From Saururus chinensis (lineage: Eukaryota; Streptophyta; Magnoliopsida; Piperales; Saururaceae), in the NCBI GenBank assembly GCA_035235625.1, contig CP141141.1:3844001-3908000 (forward strand): a stretch of 64,000 nt of DNA. Reading direction: 5' to 3'. How positions within the stretch are numbered: position 1 is the stretch's first letter; the number at the start of each line of letters is the position of its first letter. Under the pieces are notes generated by a model. That model made no database searches. It was not told the DNA's origin and worked only from the letters and a program-made list of their open reading frames with translations. The translations under genes and the position numbers were made by a program. This document shows positions 1-18,679 of this stretch, in pieces.

Positions 1-2453
1 AAAAATGAATTATCCGTATAAATTAAACTGAAACTAACAAGAAGATAATGGGCTATTTTTAATTCTAGAACGGAAGGAATATTTATAAAATCAAAACTGA
101 CTTCTATTTTCACAAATAAAAAAATTCTCAGAATCATGATAAATTCTTCGCCTTTCCAGTGTAAAGAGACATGGATGAGATTCGCTCTCCACTAAGAACA
201 GAACACAGTGATTAGCTACAACGTAAACTACAAATACAATCTATTCCCCTTTATCACTGGGGCTAAGTTAATTGCTCAGAAAGTGCAGACTTCATCTTGT
301 CAGAGTGAAAATGTGAAGGTCAGTGGCAAAACTTATGCTCAGTGCAATCTATTGCACAAAGCAGGCTAGAGTGGAAGTGCAAGATCCATTTTGTCGACTC
401 TAAATTTAAAATCATGTTTATGATCAAGCGCCCTAGAAATACTTGTTAACGAGAATTACCTCTATATAATTGCACACTAAGCATCTTGAATTTATAAAGA
501 CTACATCTTGTCAAACAGCCAAAATTTAACTAGATTGACAATTGCAAGAAAAATTCAAAAAGAAATGTACAGGTGAAGCCAATGTGAAAGAATGGAATAT
601 CGTTAATTAGGGTTTGATCTCAAGTGTGCTAGTGGACAAGCGTTAAAAAGACTTCAAGAGTAAGTGAGGTGCATTAAATGGGGCAATCCTCCTCTGTTAA
701 TGAAGTGCTCTAGATATTTGTCATCAAATTCCATTTAATTAATATGAAAATGTATGGGAATGCAGCAAAAGAGTCGGTAGCATTTTCTAGACAGAGTGCC
801 AAAGATCTTGTAGGCAAGGAAATGACACAAAATCACAAAGCGAACTGAAGTTCAGCAACTGTGGACCTAAATCTAGATCCAAATTTAAATCGGGCAGCAG
901 CAATAGGTCATGTACATGAATTATGTCAGTCCTTTACTACATACTATTTATAAACTGAGTCATATTTTTCTACTTTGCAAAGTATCCAAAACAAAATTAG
1001 CACTGTTGTCTTTTAATTAGTTTGTTACCAAATTGACGGTTTAAATATGTAACAGAACTGTAACACAAAACAACTTAATTTCCAGGTCGTTTAAGAAAAA
1101 TCAATCTTCCAAACAGCATTGTGACAGAGATGTAATTTGGGCTCAGTTGGGTAGGCAATCATTTCAGTTTAATTTCAAAAAGTTCGGGGAAAATCCAGGT
1201 AACAGTAATAGGAAGTTGGGGGATCGTAGTCAAAATTTTAATAAATTTTGTTTATATTTTATTGTCCAATCTTGCTATGATCTACCCTCTAAGAGGTAGG
1301 CAAAGCAACAATTTTACCACTGAACAGGCAATAAAATCAAGTCATATTGAAATAGATTTCAAATTTTAGTTTTTAGTTTATCCTTAAAATACTTAACAAT
1401 ACAATTAGAAAAAAAAATAATGAAATAATCAGTAAGAGCTCAACATGGTAGACAAGGGGAGCTCTAATGAAGGATCTTCAAGAACTGTACGGTTGCTTGA
1501 AGATATTTTTATTGGCGTTGAAGCATTTAGTGAGGCTTTAGCGGAAACTTTTCCTCCTGCAGAAGTCTTTGATGACAGGTCAGGTTGTAAGGTCCTTTTT
1601 GAGAAAAAGGGCCCAATAATTTCAGGCCCGCCAACTTGGAAACCAGGAGGGAGGCAGCCTGGCTAAAAAACCCGCACAAATGCAAATATAAACACCATTT
1701 AAGTTACAAAATTAGAGAAACTTTGCTGAAATCAATGAAAATTCGGGAAATTAGTGAGATGCACGAATTTGCCGTTGTTTTCCAGTAAGAAAACATTTCG
1801 GCAATTTTCCTGAATTTTCACCAAATTTCAGTACATTTTGGCACTATGCCAAACTTGTAATGCAATACTTTTAAAAATAATTACAAATTGTGTCAAACAG
1901 GTCAAAACCTGCACCGCAACAACTTCAAAAATTAGGATGAAAATCCAAATGCAACATATTTTAGGGGCAAAAAAGGCATATAAATGCTATCACTGAATTA
2001 TTCATATACCCAAAAGGAGGTTGCCATAATTTGCTCAAATAAAAAGTGACTGGTTTACAAATTCGTAAAATTTCAGACGTGATTTACTGAGCGTGCTAGA
2101 CTTAGGATGCAGCCATATCTGCACTTCTAGATCAGTTCCACACTAAGCTTGTAGCTAAAATGATCATATTTATATACTAAATCAGACAGGATGAAGTTCT
2201 GGTCCTCCATTCTTCACCCACATAGTCACCAAATTAATACCGGATTAGCCTACATCCAATCTGTCACACCTTATAACTAAACCCAGTATCGTATCCTGAT
2301 TCAATACTATACCATTGAAATATTATAGACTACAAATAACATGCACATATATCTAAGCAAGCAGAATAGTTACACAAATTAAATAAGCAGTTATTACTAT
2401 AAAATAGAAGTCACATGACAAAGAAGAAGATATAGCATGTTAAACACTGCTAC
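1..2453 (-). other. Intron or unassigned flank left of the RING exon
   Basis: This AT-rich stretch lies downstream of the exon that carries the first part of the RING finger. That exon ends in phase 0 at a good donor (gta at 2451-2453, minus strand), so a further exon must supply the last CxxC pair. I searched the minus strand for a codon pattern Cys-Pro-x-Cys and found none, so this is probably a long intron whose last exon lies beyond base 1. A 73-codon plus-strand frame at 1445-1666 resembles nothing I know. Confidence 0.5.
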
Positions 2454-5400
2454 CTTATTAATTTGCAGCCAATTGTTTATGCATTCAGAATGGTAAAGAT
2501 GCTTGCACGGAAGAATGACAAGGTTTTCTCCATCCTCATAATCCAAACGGCAAACAACACACCTAAAACGTGATACAAATTTAGCCAGCTGATGATATTA
2601 GATAGAGTTATTGTACACATCTGACTCAATAGCTTACTGATCAGTATTTCCATCCTGTGATTTTTGTGCTTTGTAAGTAACTGAAGGTAAAGATGCAATT
2701 TTATCTACAGAAAGTCCCCTGTTCTCTGTCCCAACTACTTCACCCAAAGCAATTAACTCCTGCAATAGCAAAATCATACAACAAAATCAGCATGTAGCTG
2801 CTTCACAAAAAATAGATAATGTGTACAGGCATTTTATTAGCACCACAATGTACTCACCTCATAGGACAATTCATCTGGATCAACATCCTGCCATGCATTC
2901 TGAGAAAAATAAAACGAAAAATGAATATCTACCATCACATATTACATAAGTCCAAAAAATCATTAAAAGCTGTGCTAAGGTATAAAGATTCTCGAGCATT
3001 GAGACAACTCCGATTTCTCAATCAACCAAAGAAAAAATCCCGGTAGAAAATATGCACACTTAGTCCAAATTTACTTTCAAGAATGGCTATGGCATCTACA
3101 ATTGCATCCAAATTAGGGTACATCTTACTGATTTGACTATTTGAAGTTAATGATCAGAGATAAATTTAGCTAGTCTCAAAAGATAAAACACATAGAAGTA
3201 TTGAAAACAGATGCTGAAGATGAAAAAAAGGCAGAATAGAATATCCACTGAAGAAAAGGAAAAATCAAATTTAGTGCAATAACAGCAATTTTACTAGTCA
3301 GCCTCCAAATTCTATAATCAAAATAATCAGAAGAAATTTTATTTAAAATATGACAAGCAGAAAGAAGTTGACAAGCCAAATGTTGCAATCTACAACACTT
3401 TGGCTGTTCCATCACCAGAATCGAGCTTGTCAAATAAAGTTGAAGACACCATGGGTACACATCCAAAAAATTAAAGATGAGGAACTGAAGATCAATTTAT
3501 TGCTATAGATTTTCAAACCTAATGAAGTCCTAGAACCAACAGCCCTTTACTCAGGATAGTATACAAAAACGTTTCATTTTTTTTATATATTGGCATCTTC
3601 TTTTCTACTACCCAGAAAAACATAAAACAATGATATTTCTGATGGTGCATTCTACAAATACAGCATGCGTTGCAGTATGTTCATGCAAACAAGGAACCTT
3701 ATTTAGACTAGACAAATGGATATGCTTTCCAATAGTCACCCCAAATGCCCAGATAAATGCATCTCATAATCACAATCCAGAAGTGCCTTCTCCCAACTAT
3801 TTGAGGTCAGCCACATAAATCTTACACCTCCACTCTGGTATCCTCATTTAATCCATCCAAGTCCTCTTAGGTCTCCCTCTCTATCTTTTGGTTCGACTTG
3901 CATCTTCTCCAACATTCTTACCAGGGCATCCCTTGATCTTCTTTGTGTACTTCCATGCCAATGCAACCTAGACTCCTTAATTTTCTCCCCAAAAGGTACT
4001 ACCCTAAGTTCTAACAAATATACACATTTCTAAACATGTCTCTCCTTATTATCCCACAGATCCACCTCAGCATCTTTATTTCAGCTACATTTTAGTTTAT
4101 CTACGTGGCTTTCCTTAAGAGCCCAACACTCTTAATAGAGTACTGCAAACCTAATCATTGTCAAATAGAATTTCCCTTTAAGCCTATTTAAGGTGCTATC
4201 ACACAACACGCCTGATGTGGCTCTCTACTTTGCCCACCCCACATTTATCCTATCTAGCATATAACTACCAACAAATGCATCTCAAATTAAAACTTTTACA
4301 CAAACATTTACAAAGAAGAATCCAGTTTCTAACATTTTTTTATGGTAAATAAGTATCATAGTTCTATTCACCACGAAACCAGTAGACAGTCCCAGTACAA
4401 ATTAATTGATTAAGTGGAACCATTTAAAATTATCAGAAAGTATACCCTGGAGGTGCTACCACGTTCTTCTTCAGCTTCCACCCTTTGCCCTATAAGACAA
4501 CAAAATGAAAATAAATAACAATTGTCCTAAAACTAAGTTCATAAACTAAAAAGAAAGAAGGAACCGATTGAAAATCTCAATGTCATGGGCAGCATCAAGC
4601 AACAAAATCCACTCACAATCACTTAGTCTTGCAAGCGCCATCAATCGCACAGCCACTTCCTGCTCCTCTGCCTCCTGGAGTGCCCTTGCATAAGCTTCGT
4701 CGCTATCGAATGTTGAAGGGTCTATATCAACCCCCACCTCATCTGAACCAACATTATCCTCCGCCAGAGCATGAACGTCAAATGCATCTTCACCATCATC
4801 AGCATCGTCCCCATCTTCCTCGTTTGCACCATCATCATCCTCTACCCTGTCTTCCTCATACACAAAGCTTCCACTGTCTGAACTCCCATAATCACTGCCA
4901 TCGCCCATGCCCATCCTCAGCATCATATATGCCCTTTCCTACTCCAATTAAAAAAAATACCAGATTCAATGTATCTTTTTCTGAGACAAGAAACCAGATA
5001 TAATAGTTTTATTTTAATAAAACATAATACATTGCATTCTAAACCAAATGTTGGGTTCCATTACAAAAAAAATTGTTAAAAATTCTCTCTCAAAACCCAT
5101 AAACAAAAAAAAAAATCCTCAAATTCAGCAAATAAAAAAAATCGAAACAGACACAAAACCCTTATCTTAGATGCAAAAACAACACGTGATTACAGCTTTC
5201 AAACCCCGAATTCCAAAATTCAATTAATTACAGAAATGGACGAGCTTTCATCATTTGCTAAAGAAAAAAAAAATGAAAGATATAATATCCAATCAAAATT
5301 CACATTCTAAACCAAATGTTGAGTTCCGTTTTGAAAAATATGGCCATAAATTCTCTGCCAAAATCCATATAACAAATTCATCCAATAAGAGAACCCGAAG

Positions 5401-5805
5401 CGGCACAGATGCCAAACCAACACAGAATTAAAGTATTTAAACCCCAAAATTCCGAAAATAAATTAATTGAACAAAATCGACGGCCTTTCGTCATCCTCCC
5501 CTGGAAAAATAAAACAACTTATATTCAAACAAAATCCACATTCACGGCAAGCCATCATATTGAAAAGCAAAAACACTCAGCAAAGCCCAACAGATACAGA
5601 ACCGGGATCAAAGACGACAAACCTGATCCTGGAGCGTTCGGGCGAGGGCGAGGTCGGCGTCCTCCTGGCTGAGGCTGGTGAAGGGGGTCCTCGACGGAGG
5701 CGGGCCCGCCGCCGCGTCAGAGCCGGCTTCCGCGAGGGACTGCGAGCTAGGGCTTTCGCCGCCGGCCGAGGGCTTGTCCCCGACGGCCTCTTTGGAGTTC
5801 TCCAT
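2454..5805 (-). CDS. BBR: BIG BROTHER-related RING-H2 E3 ubiquitin ligase, 3' end off window
   Basis: Exons on the minus strand, in order: 5623-5805, 4617-4938, 4446-4489, 2858-2899, 2638-2759 and 2454-2562. All junctions are GT..AG and the phases agree, giving 274 codons. The N-terminus is Ser/Ala-rich and is followed by a strongly acidic stretch (about residues 60-140). A typical BB-family segment (WQDVDPDELSYEELIALGE) precedes the RING. The RING-H2 starts at Cys239 (CVVC), with Cys257, His259, His262 and Cys265, and ends in the family motif NNWLQINK. The final CPxC pair would be on the next exon, which is not in the window. Proteins of this family transfer ubiquitin from E2 enzymes; BIG BROTHER itself restricts organ growth in Arabidopsis. 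The start is the ATG at 5805 in a GC-rich first exon. Family assignment is firm, the exact orthologue is not. Confidence 0.88.
3815..4230 (-). mobile_element. L1-type LINE reverse-transcriptase 3' remnant in an intron
   Basis: On the minus strand, between exons 3 and 4 of the ligase gene, frames resemble the C-terminal end of plant LINE reverse transcriptases: first AEIKMLRWICGIIRRD (about 4084 down to 4035), then RLHWHGSTQRR and a Gly-Asp-Leu-Arg-Gly stretch ending near 3815. The two blocks are in different frames, so it is dead. It runs in the same direction as the host gene. Its 5' limit near 4230 is uncertain. Confidence 0.7.
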
Positions 5806-8037
5806 GGGCGCAGACAGCCGAGCCCTAGTCCCGGATTCTTGAATTGGGGAGAGAGAAAGAGATCAAGAAACCAATTCGTATCAGGTATCCAAAGAGGAGT
5901 GAGTTGGGAGGGGAGGAGGGGCACGATATCGTAAATATATAGATTTTTGGGGGCTATCTGAAAAATTGCAAAGTTCTTGTGTTTTGGGACTCCTGGATAC
6001 GGAATTCCTGGTATTAAGGGTGACGTAACTGTTTGAAGACAAACTCTACACGTGTTTCTCCGGCACGTGGGGACGAAGGCGTGTGGCGGCGGGAACCGAA
6101 TGCGTTCCATCGACTCATTGTATTCTCCGATTCTAAAGATCTTCCTGATGCGGGTACGCCGACTGCACGCAGCCTGGCCCCAGCGATGCAGGACACTGGG
6201 TGGGCCATGCGTAGAAATTTTATAGAATTATTATATGCGCCGTATGCATGTCGCCTCATTGTATTGTCATCAATGTCGTTTACCTATGAACTAAAATAAA
6301 GTTAAAAAATTTGACAAGTCATTATGTATAAAAGATAAAAGATATTAAGAAAAAATTTCTTTTCGCTCAGAGTTAACAAGAGAAATATATTGATTTAAAA
6401 AAAAATTAGAGTTTAAGATAAGACCACATATTTTTTATAGTATCACTAACTAAAAAAGTAATGAGATTAGACAAAATAATGAAATTGAGTCAAAGGTATG
6501 TAGGTCTGTTTGACATTTTGTAAAGAAGTAGTCTGGCACCCTATAAACTTGCTTGACTTTTATGTGCATAATATCTTTCATGTATCAATATTGAGAAAAC
6601 ATATATTTTATCTTTCTCGTGTGATTGATGTATGAAGTGTGGAGTTACAACCTTATCTTACCTATAAGGAAGAACTCGTAATAATTTTAGATAGGAAAAT
6701 AAGAATTTTAAGGAACAAGGAAATACTCATGGTTAAAGTACTTTAAACAAGTCAAGCTTTAGAAGAAATAGTTTTTTTTTATAATGACTAGCCGAAGAAC
6801 ACAATATTTCATATTCCCTAGATTTTAAACACAAATCTCATATTATCGGTTTATGGATGAAACTACCTTTAGGTTTTAAACTCACTACCTCACATATGAT
6901 AATAAATGAACACCGGAACAGTGCAGTGTCATTCCAGTGGGCTAGGATTCATCGGCAACAATCAAAAGTTGCTAGCGGGAGGTGATTGGCGGTGACTCAC
7001 CAGCAAGTGTTGTTGTTCAGTAAAAAACCATTTTTTACACTCCATAAGCTATTGAGAGCTCCAAAGGCTTCATTTCCTCAGATTCGATCATCCTTTAACC
7101 CCCATAATAGATAGGATTGGTATTTACATATATTACAACGGAGAGGTAGGTAATGATGACATGTATATAGGTGGAAAGGTATAATTGATGAACATTGATC
7201 TATTAGGGAGGTTCGGCGAGCTACTGCTTCAAGTCAAAAAAAGACTTGTCGTCAATGGTAATGTGACTTTGAAGTATTTAATTACATCTTCCCAATCATC
7301 CATTATATATCAATTAGAAGATGACAAGGACCTGTAATCAGTGTTTTCAATTCATAAGAACAAATAAGGAGGTGTTATCATTATATGTCGAGATGAAAAT
7401 ACCCAACAACGGTGACAAATTACCATGAGTAGAAAGGAACCAAATGTTTAATAGAGCTAAATCACCGGCAGTACTGGCTTATCCCAACTCTAATTTCATA
7501 ATGCAAACTGGAGTCAATGATACACAACTCACTTTCGAAACTGTCAGGTAGCAATGATTTTTTAGAGAGCACAAGATTGTACTTTATCATGTACTCGAGT
7601 ACACAATATTGAACACATTGTATTTAGTACAAAGCATATCATGTGAATAAAAAACACAATGTTTATTCTATCGCATAAGTAATGATGCGACCTACACATG
7701 GGATATAACACTAATCATTTTCAGCGTAAATGTAATAACATGACCTGTATACCTATCTTTTTAGTGTTAGCACGACATGATTTGTCAACGTGTAACCGAA
7801 TACACAATGTCAAGTTATATCACATATTGATTAACGCATTAATATCTAATGCAAATTGGAAAAACCGAGAACTTTTCCTTCAACAAATCCATGTCATTCT
7901 TCTTACATCAATACAATGAATACAAAACCTGTGATAGAAGTTAATCAGATGGATTAGAAGAAACATGACCAACAATGGGTATGATAAGGACTTCATTTTA
8001 AAACTATGAACCTCATACAACCCTTGCAATCACGATG
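5806..8037. other. Ligase 5' flank and AT-rich intergenic DNA
   Basis: The first 300 bases hold the presumed 5' leader and promoter of the minus-strand ligase gene. A GC-rich patch at 6040-6200 has open frames on both strands that look like shadows. From about 6300 the DNA is AT-rich without a convincing gene. The part from about 7000 may be the decayed 5' half of the MULE that becomes recognisable at 8038, but I could not match it to MULE protein. Confidence 0.4.
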
Positions 8038-8723
8038 GCGAAGAATTTGATGAAGTGTGGGGTTGTAACGACCCATCTTCCAGTTATGCTTAACCCAGGG
8101 GGGTTAAGGGTAATTTGGTAATTTGATATCAGAGTTACGGGATTTTATTAGGTAAAATCCCTGTATCTGGGTAGAGCTCGAAGTAACGAACACAACGCAC
8201 CCAAGAACACTCAAAACGGAGGTTGGGAACAAAAGTTACGACCTCGGGAAGCGTGCCACATGGGCAGGACCCACTTCAAAAGTACGAGATAACCTACCCA
8301 TGTGCGGTCTATTTTTGAAGGGCTCGTTGATACGAGTCCATCGGTACTAAGATCGTGCAATTCCGACTTCGGGATAAAAAGTTATCTCATTTTGAAGTTA
8401 GAATTGTATTTTAATGAAATAATAATAAAATATTCAGAAAAGGATGAAAAAGCTGACATCATCAGCCGAGTCGAGCCGAGCCGCGCGCCGCGCTGCGGCG
8501 CGCAATTGCGGCCATCCTCATGACGCGCGCTAGATGCGCGGCAAACGCGCGTTGCGATTGCGCCCGCCACGCGTGACGCGTTGCGCGGCGCGATCGCGCC
8601 CGCTGCGCGTGACACAGTGTGGCGCGCGCCGACTGCGTTTGTTGGCCAATTAGGATGCGCCACATGGCGCAAGCGCGTGCGCGCGTCTTTACTCTTCTCC
8701 CGTACGCCAGCATGCCAATTTTC

Positions 8724-8730
8724 TATAAAT
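8724..8730 (+). promoter_or_regulatory. Putative LTR TATA box
   Basis: TATAAAT about 660 bp into the solo LTR, just after the CpG-rich block and before the tandem repeats, in the position expected for an LTR transcription start. Confidence 0.55.
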
Positions 8731-8869
8731 AGCTCATTTCATTCATTGTTCTGGAGGAGTTTCTGGAGTCATTCTGCATCCGTTTTCTTCCGTTCAAAAT
8801 GCGTTCTTAGCTAAATCGAGGGTGTTCTACGCAATAGAAGCGTCAATTCTTTGACTTAGCAACTCTATA

Positions 8870-9300
8870 TAGGGGAAATGTCCCGGGCCAAGGGGAGGTT
8901 ATGTCCGCCGCCTACGGGCGCGAAAAGGGTAAAATATCTCCGGGTAAGGGGAAATTCTCCCACGTTTTCTCATCTTCCGTTCTTCATTTATTACTCATTT
9001 TAAATCCGATTAGAGTTGTTTAAGAGGCCTTCCTAGCTAATTCGAGGGTGAGCAATGCAATGGAAGCATCCACTCCTCGAATTATCAATGTTATGTGAGA
9101 GAAACATCCCAAGGGTAAGGGGAGGTTCTGTCCATTGCCTACGGGCACGGGAAGGGAAAAGTGTCTTGAACAAGGGGAGGTTCTATCCGCTGCCTACTGG
9201 CGCTGTGAGGGTAAAATGTCTCCGGGTAAGGGGAGGTTCTGTCTTCCGTCTACGGACACAAGAAGGGTAAAGTATTCCGAAGTTACATGAGGTTCTGGCC
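8870..9300 (+). repeat. Imperfect tandem repeats in the LTR 5' leader region
   Basis: Around five imperfect units share the core AAGGGGAGGTTCTGTCC, then GCCTACGGGC and a purine-rich AAGGGTAAA stretch. Spacing is irregular, roughly 55-80 bp. They lie downstream of the TATA box, so they would be transcribed. Confidence 0.7.
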
Positions 9301-12300
9301 GCTGTCTCCGGATCAGAAAGGGCAGACGCTCTGAGGAAACGAGCAACTCCGAACATTGTCACTTTCAAAATTGGAGGGGAGTACGCTTTCCTGACCTTCT
9401 AGTTTAATATGCTTTATATGACTGCACATCTTGATTTATTCTATTGTGATCTGAAATGCTCTCTGCTATGACATGACATACTCTGATCTGATATGACCAG
9501 TATGGTCGGATAAAATCTGATATGATCTGATATGATCCAACAGGTTCTGTAGTGTGTTCTGCTCCGCTCTATGATAGAGTGGGATGTGTGTTTTGTTAGT
9601 ATTCTTCTCACCTACGTGAGATGTGTGTTTTCTGATATATTGGCTTTCATTTAACTCCGATGACTGATAAGATTTCCGTTGGATTCTGAACGAATCATTC
9701 AGATATAACATATACGTATTTTATCGTATATAATTTTCTGATGTTTGGTAAATGTATTAGCCATTAGGCAGAACTACGTTCGGATCCGATCGTATTAGAA
9801 TAACGTCAGAGATGGTATCCAATATGTACGTAGGCAACCAACGATAAAATAACGTTGGCCCGATCCAAATTAGTTATAAAATTAGGTTTATTCTAATCTA
9901 CGCACAATGGAACGTTAAAGCTCCGTAGTGCGCAGATGAACGTTATGACTCTCGCACTCAGAGTCTGCAGCTCCTGGTCAGTCGGTTTTAATTTTTCTGC
10001 TAATTTTCGACACTCCGATTGTGTTTTTCGATCTAACCCCCAGTCCGGGTCAGGTGGTGCAGGTCGGGGCGTTACAGGGGTGATGATCAATGGAACAAAA
10101 ATGATATAGTTGACATGGAAAGTATGTATGACCAAGAAGAATTCAGACACATCGAGGTACCTAGTAGCTTTAACATTGAGGTCGAGGCAAAGTAGGAGAC
10201 ATTTGATGATCTCAACATGTTGGAACAAAATATTGGTGAAGGCGAGCTAATGACTAGCAGTTTGCAAGCAAAGGACTACTAGAATCTACTCGTAATGGGT
10301 AGACATTTTCTAAGCCTATTACATTTTAAGAGGGTTTTGATTGACCTAACAATAAAGGCGAATTTCACTTATCGTGTTATGGATGAGAACATGAATACAT
10401 ATGCTGCAAAGTGCTCCGATTAGTCTTGTAACTAGTACATAAGGGCTTCAAATATATGTGATCATGTGACTGTGACAAGGTTAGTGCCTAATCATTCTTG
10501 TGGAACTCAAAGGAAGATAGTTGACCATCCTCTAGCATCACACTTTTGGATTGCGAGAAAATGTTATGGCTTGTTTAAAGATTCTATAGACATTACACCA
10601 AAAAGCATATCAAGTTATATTTTGAAGTACTGGGGTATAACTACAAACTACAAGAAATGTTGGCACATAGGTAAAATAATCTTATGAAACTCCTTGCAGC
10701 TTGTACTAAGTAACACAAAATTTAAATATGACGTATTATCGGGCACACAACCTAATTATAGTCTCATTTTTTTACAACACTACCTAATTACCTATAGTGT
10801 TAACATGAACATGATGCTTAATCAGTTCAAGTTGATGATATCATGACTACGAAAGTTATCGTGTTATCGGGAACATGATGAATGAACTTGTCGTATAACC
10901 TTGATTAGACTATTAACAACTGAATATTCAGTCGTGCAGGTAAAACACTGACTAATTTAATAGATAGGGACCCAGACGAATCCTATCGCATACTTCCTGC
11001 TTACGAAATTCAAATTGAAAGGATAAATCCATGAGTGTAGTTGTTCCAATTAGATCATATGATATTCCCGGACCTATAGGGGGTACGATTTCAAAAGTCT
11101 TTTGGATGTTTGGGCCTATTGTAAGAGCGTTTAGAACAACATTGAGACCATTGCTAATGGTAGATGTGACTTTCTTGAAGGGAAAGTATTCTGAACAGCT
11201 ATTTATAGAAAATGCACTAGATGGGAACACTAATATGTTATGCATTGCACTTGCAGTGGTCAAGAATGAGTGTGAGAAAACATGGCTCCGGTTTCTTGAA
11301 TTGCTTAGAAATAATCTATTTTTTGATCCTCCAACCGAGTTGGATACAATTGTTTCTAATAGAATGAAGGGTTTGACAAATGTTGTTAAACAATATTTTC
11401 CCTCCACACACCATGGATATTGCATCTGTCACATGGTAGCAAATATGTTGGATAGATTCAAGGACAACTACCTTAAGAACTAGCTCCATGTGGCAGCTGA
11501 AACTTTCAGACATAACATGTATATGATGAAACAATGAACAACATTAAAGAATATAATCCTGAAGCATTTGCTTAGCTAAATAAGATAGGTTCATAGCATT
11601 GGGCCAATGTTGCATTTCAAGGAAAAAGATATGGAACCCTAGCTCGAACAGGTCTGAGAGTGCAAATGCAATGTTTAAAAAAGTCAGGCTGATGCCTATA
11701 GCTCAGTTAATTGAGCATACAACCGCACTATTTGAGAAACGTCGAACAGATGAACAAAATATGGCTAACGAGTTAACCCCATTTGCCCGTAAACATATCA
11801 AAACAGAAGTGAAGAAGCAAGGAATGTGCATGTATTGCCGATATCAATGTATAAATTCCAGGTTAACTCGCTATATCACTAGGTAAAATGCAATTACAAT
11901 TGTGTAAGTTTATACGTTATTATCCATATCGTGTGTATGTTTATACATTATTGTCCATATCGTGTCAGTTTATCTGTTCTAATAACACGATATAGTGTGA
12001 TCATATGGTTAGTGTTACGGGTCGTATATGCGATAACACGACATTTATCAAATATCGTGTCCTCATTTTCACAAAATGTATTGAACATGATGTTGTGAAT
12101 CTGGTCGAATATAGTTGCACATGCGGAAAGTTTCAGTACCTGGGGCTACCGTGTAAACATACAATCGTAGCAATTAATCACAGATACTTCTATGTGCATG
12201 ACTACTGCAAAAAATAGCACTCTACATAAACATATAAATTGACATATCGAGAGCAAGTATATCCAACAACAAATAGGCATCAGCGGGCACTAAGGAGTTT

Positions 12301-12645
12301 TGCCTACATTCAACCCACCTATCCCACTCAAGTAGCAAGGGCATCCACAGTAAATCAGATAGTTGCAACCGAAGGTCAAAACCCCTCGAAAATGTGGAGT
12401 ACGAGGGTAGTTGGGTCACAATGGAAAATGATGTACCAGCGCACAAGATGACCCTTCTAGTGTGGATGATGATCCCAGTACAAGCCGAAGGAGGGTGAAT
12501 TAGAGAAAAGGAAAGCTACGCAATGAAGGGGAACACTAATTGGAGTTGCCTTTTCCACCCCTTTCTTTGGCTGATTGGAGGAAATGCTTTGGTGCAGTCA
12601 TGTTCTGAGCTACATGCTTTACTAACTAATTATGTCATCAACAAC

Positions 12646-18596
<5,951 letters not shown>

Positions 18597-18673
18597 AGGA
18601 TTATTCTTCATTCTTTGGGAATCATCTCACTGACTTTGGTTACTTTTGTGATTAATTGGTTTTGTAAATCTTG

Positions 18674-18679
18674 AATAAA
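18674..18679 (+). terminator. Poly(A) signal of the SRPK gene
   Basis: AATAAA 78 nt after the stop codon, a plausible plant near-upstream polyadenylation element. Confidence 0.55.

Larger units (their letters stand above)
8064..10076 (+). mobile_element. Solo LTR (2,013 bp) with 5-bp target duplication GGGGT
   Basis: The element begins TGTAACGACC and ends GGGGCGTTACA, and is bracketed by GGGGT at 8059-8063 and 10077-10081. Removing it and one GGGGT rejoins the interrupted MULE reading frame, which confirms the borders. No gag, pol or second LTR is present, so it is a solo LTR. A TATA box (TATAAAT, 8724-8730) gives plus orientation. Upstream of it is a CpG-rich block (about 8460-8690) full of GCGCGC-like runs. 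The long LTR and termini resemble Ty3/gypsy LTRs; lineage is not determined. Confidence 0.92.
8038..12451 (+). pseudogene. Dead MuDR-type MULE transposase, split by a solo LTR
   Basis: A degenerate mudrA-like transposase. Fragments in order: an acidic N-terminal piece (8038-8063, continuing at 10077), the MuDR N-terminal domain (about 10268-10500, including NFTYRVMDENMNTYAAKC and the later HSC), the linker before the catalytic core (about 10951-11030, YRILPAYEIQIER), the core (11031-11483, FRTTLRPLLMVDVTFLKG, then HGYCICHMVANMLDRFKD), a further segment (11599-11886) and the SWIM zinc finger (12005-12217: CTC, then CKH). In-frame stops and frame changes separate the pieces, so it cannot encode an active enzyme. 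The DNA from 8064 to 10076 is a later insertion. Terminal inverted repeats of this MULE were not found. Confidence 0.88.

Noticed and set aside
4629-5003. Plus-strand 124-codon His/Pro-rich frame
   Set aside because: Shadow of the acidic second exon of the minus-strand RING ligase.
5577-6110. 177-codon minus-strand frame over the ligase start
   Set aside because: Different frame from the spliced ligase first exon; the chosen exon ends at a proper donor and continues the family sequence.
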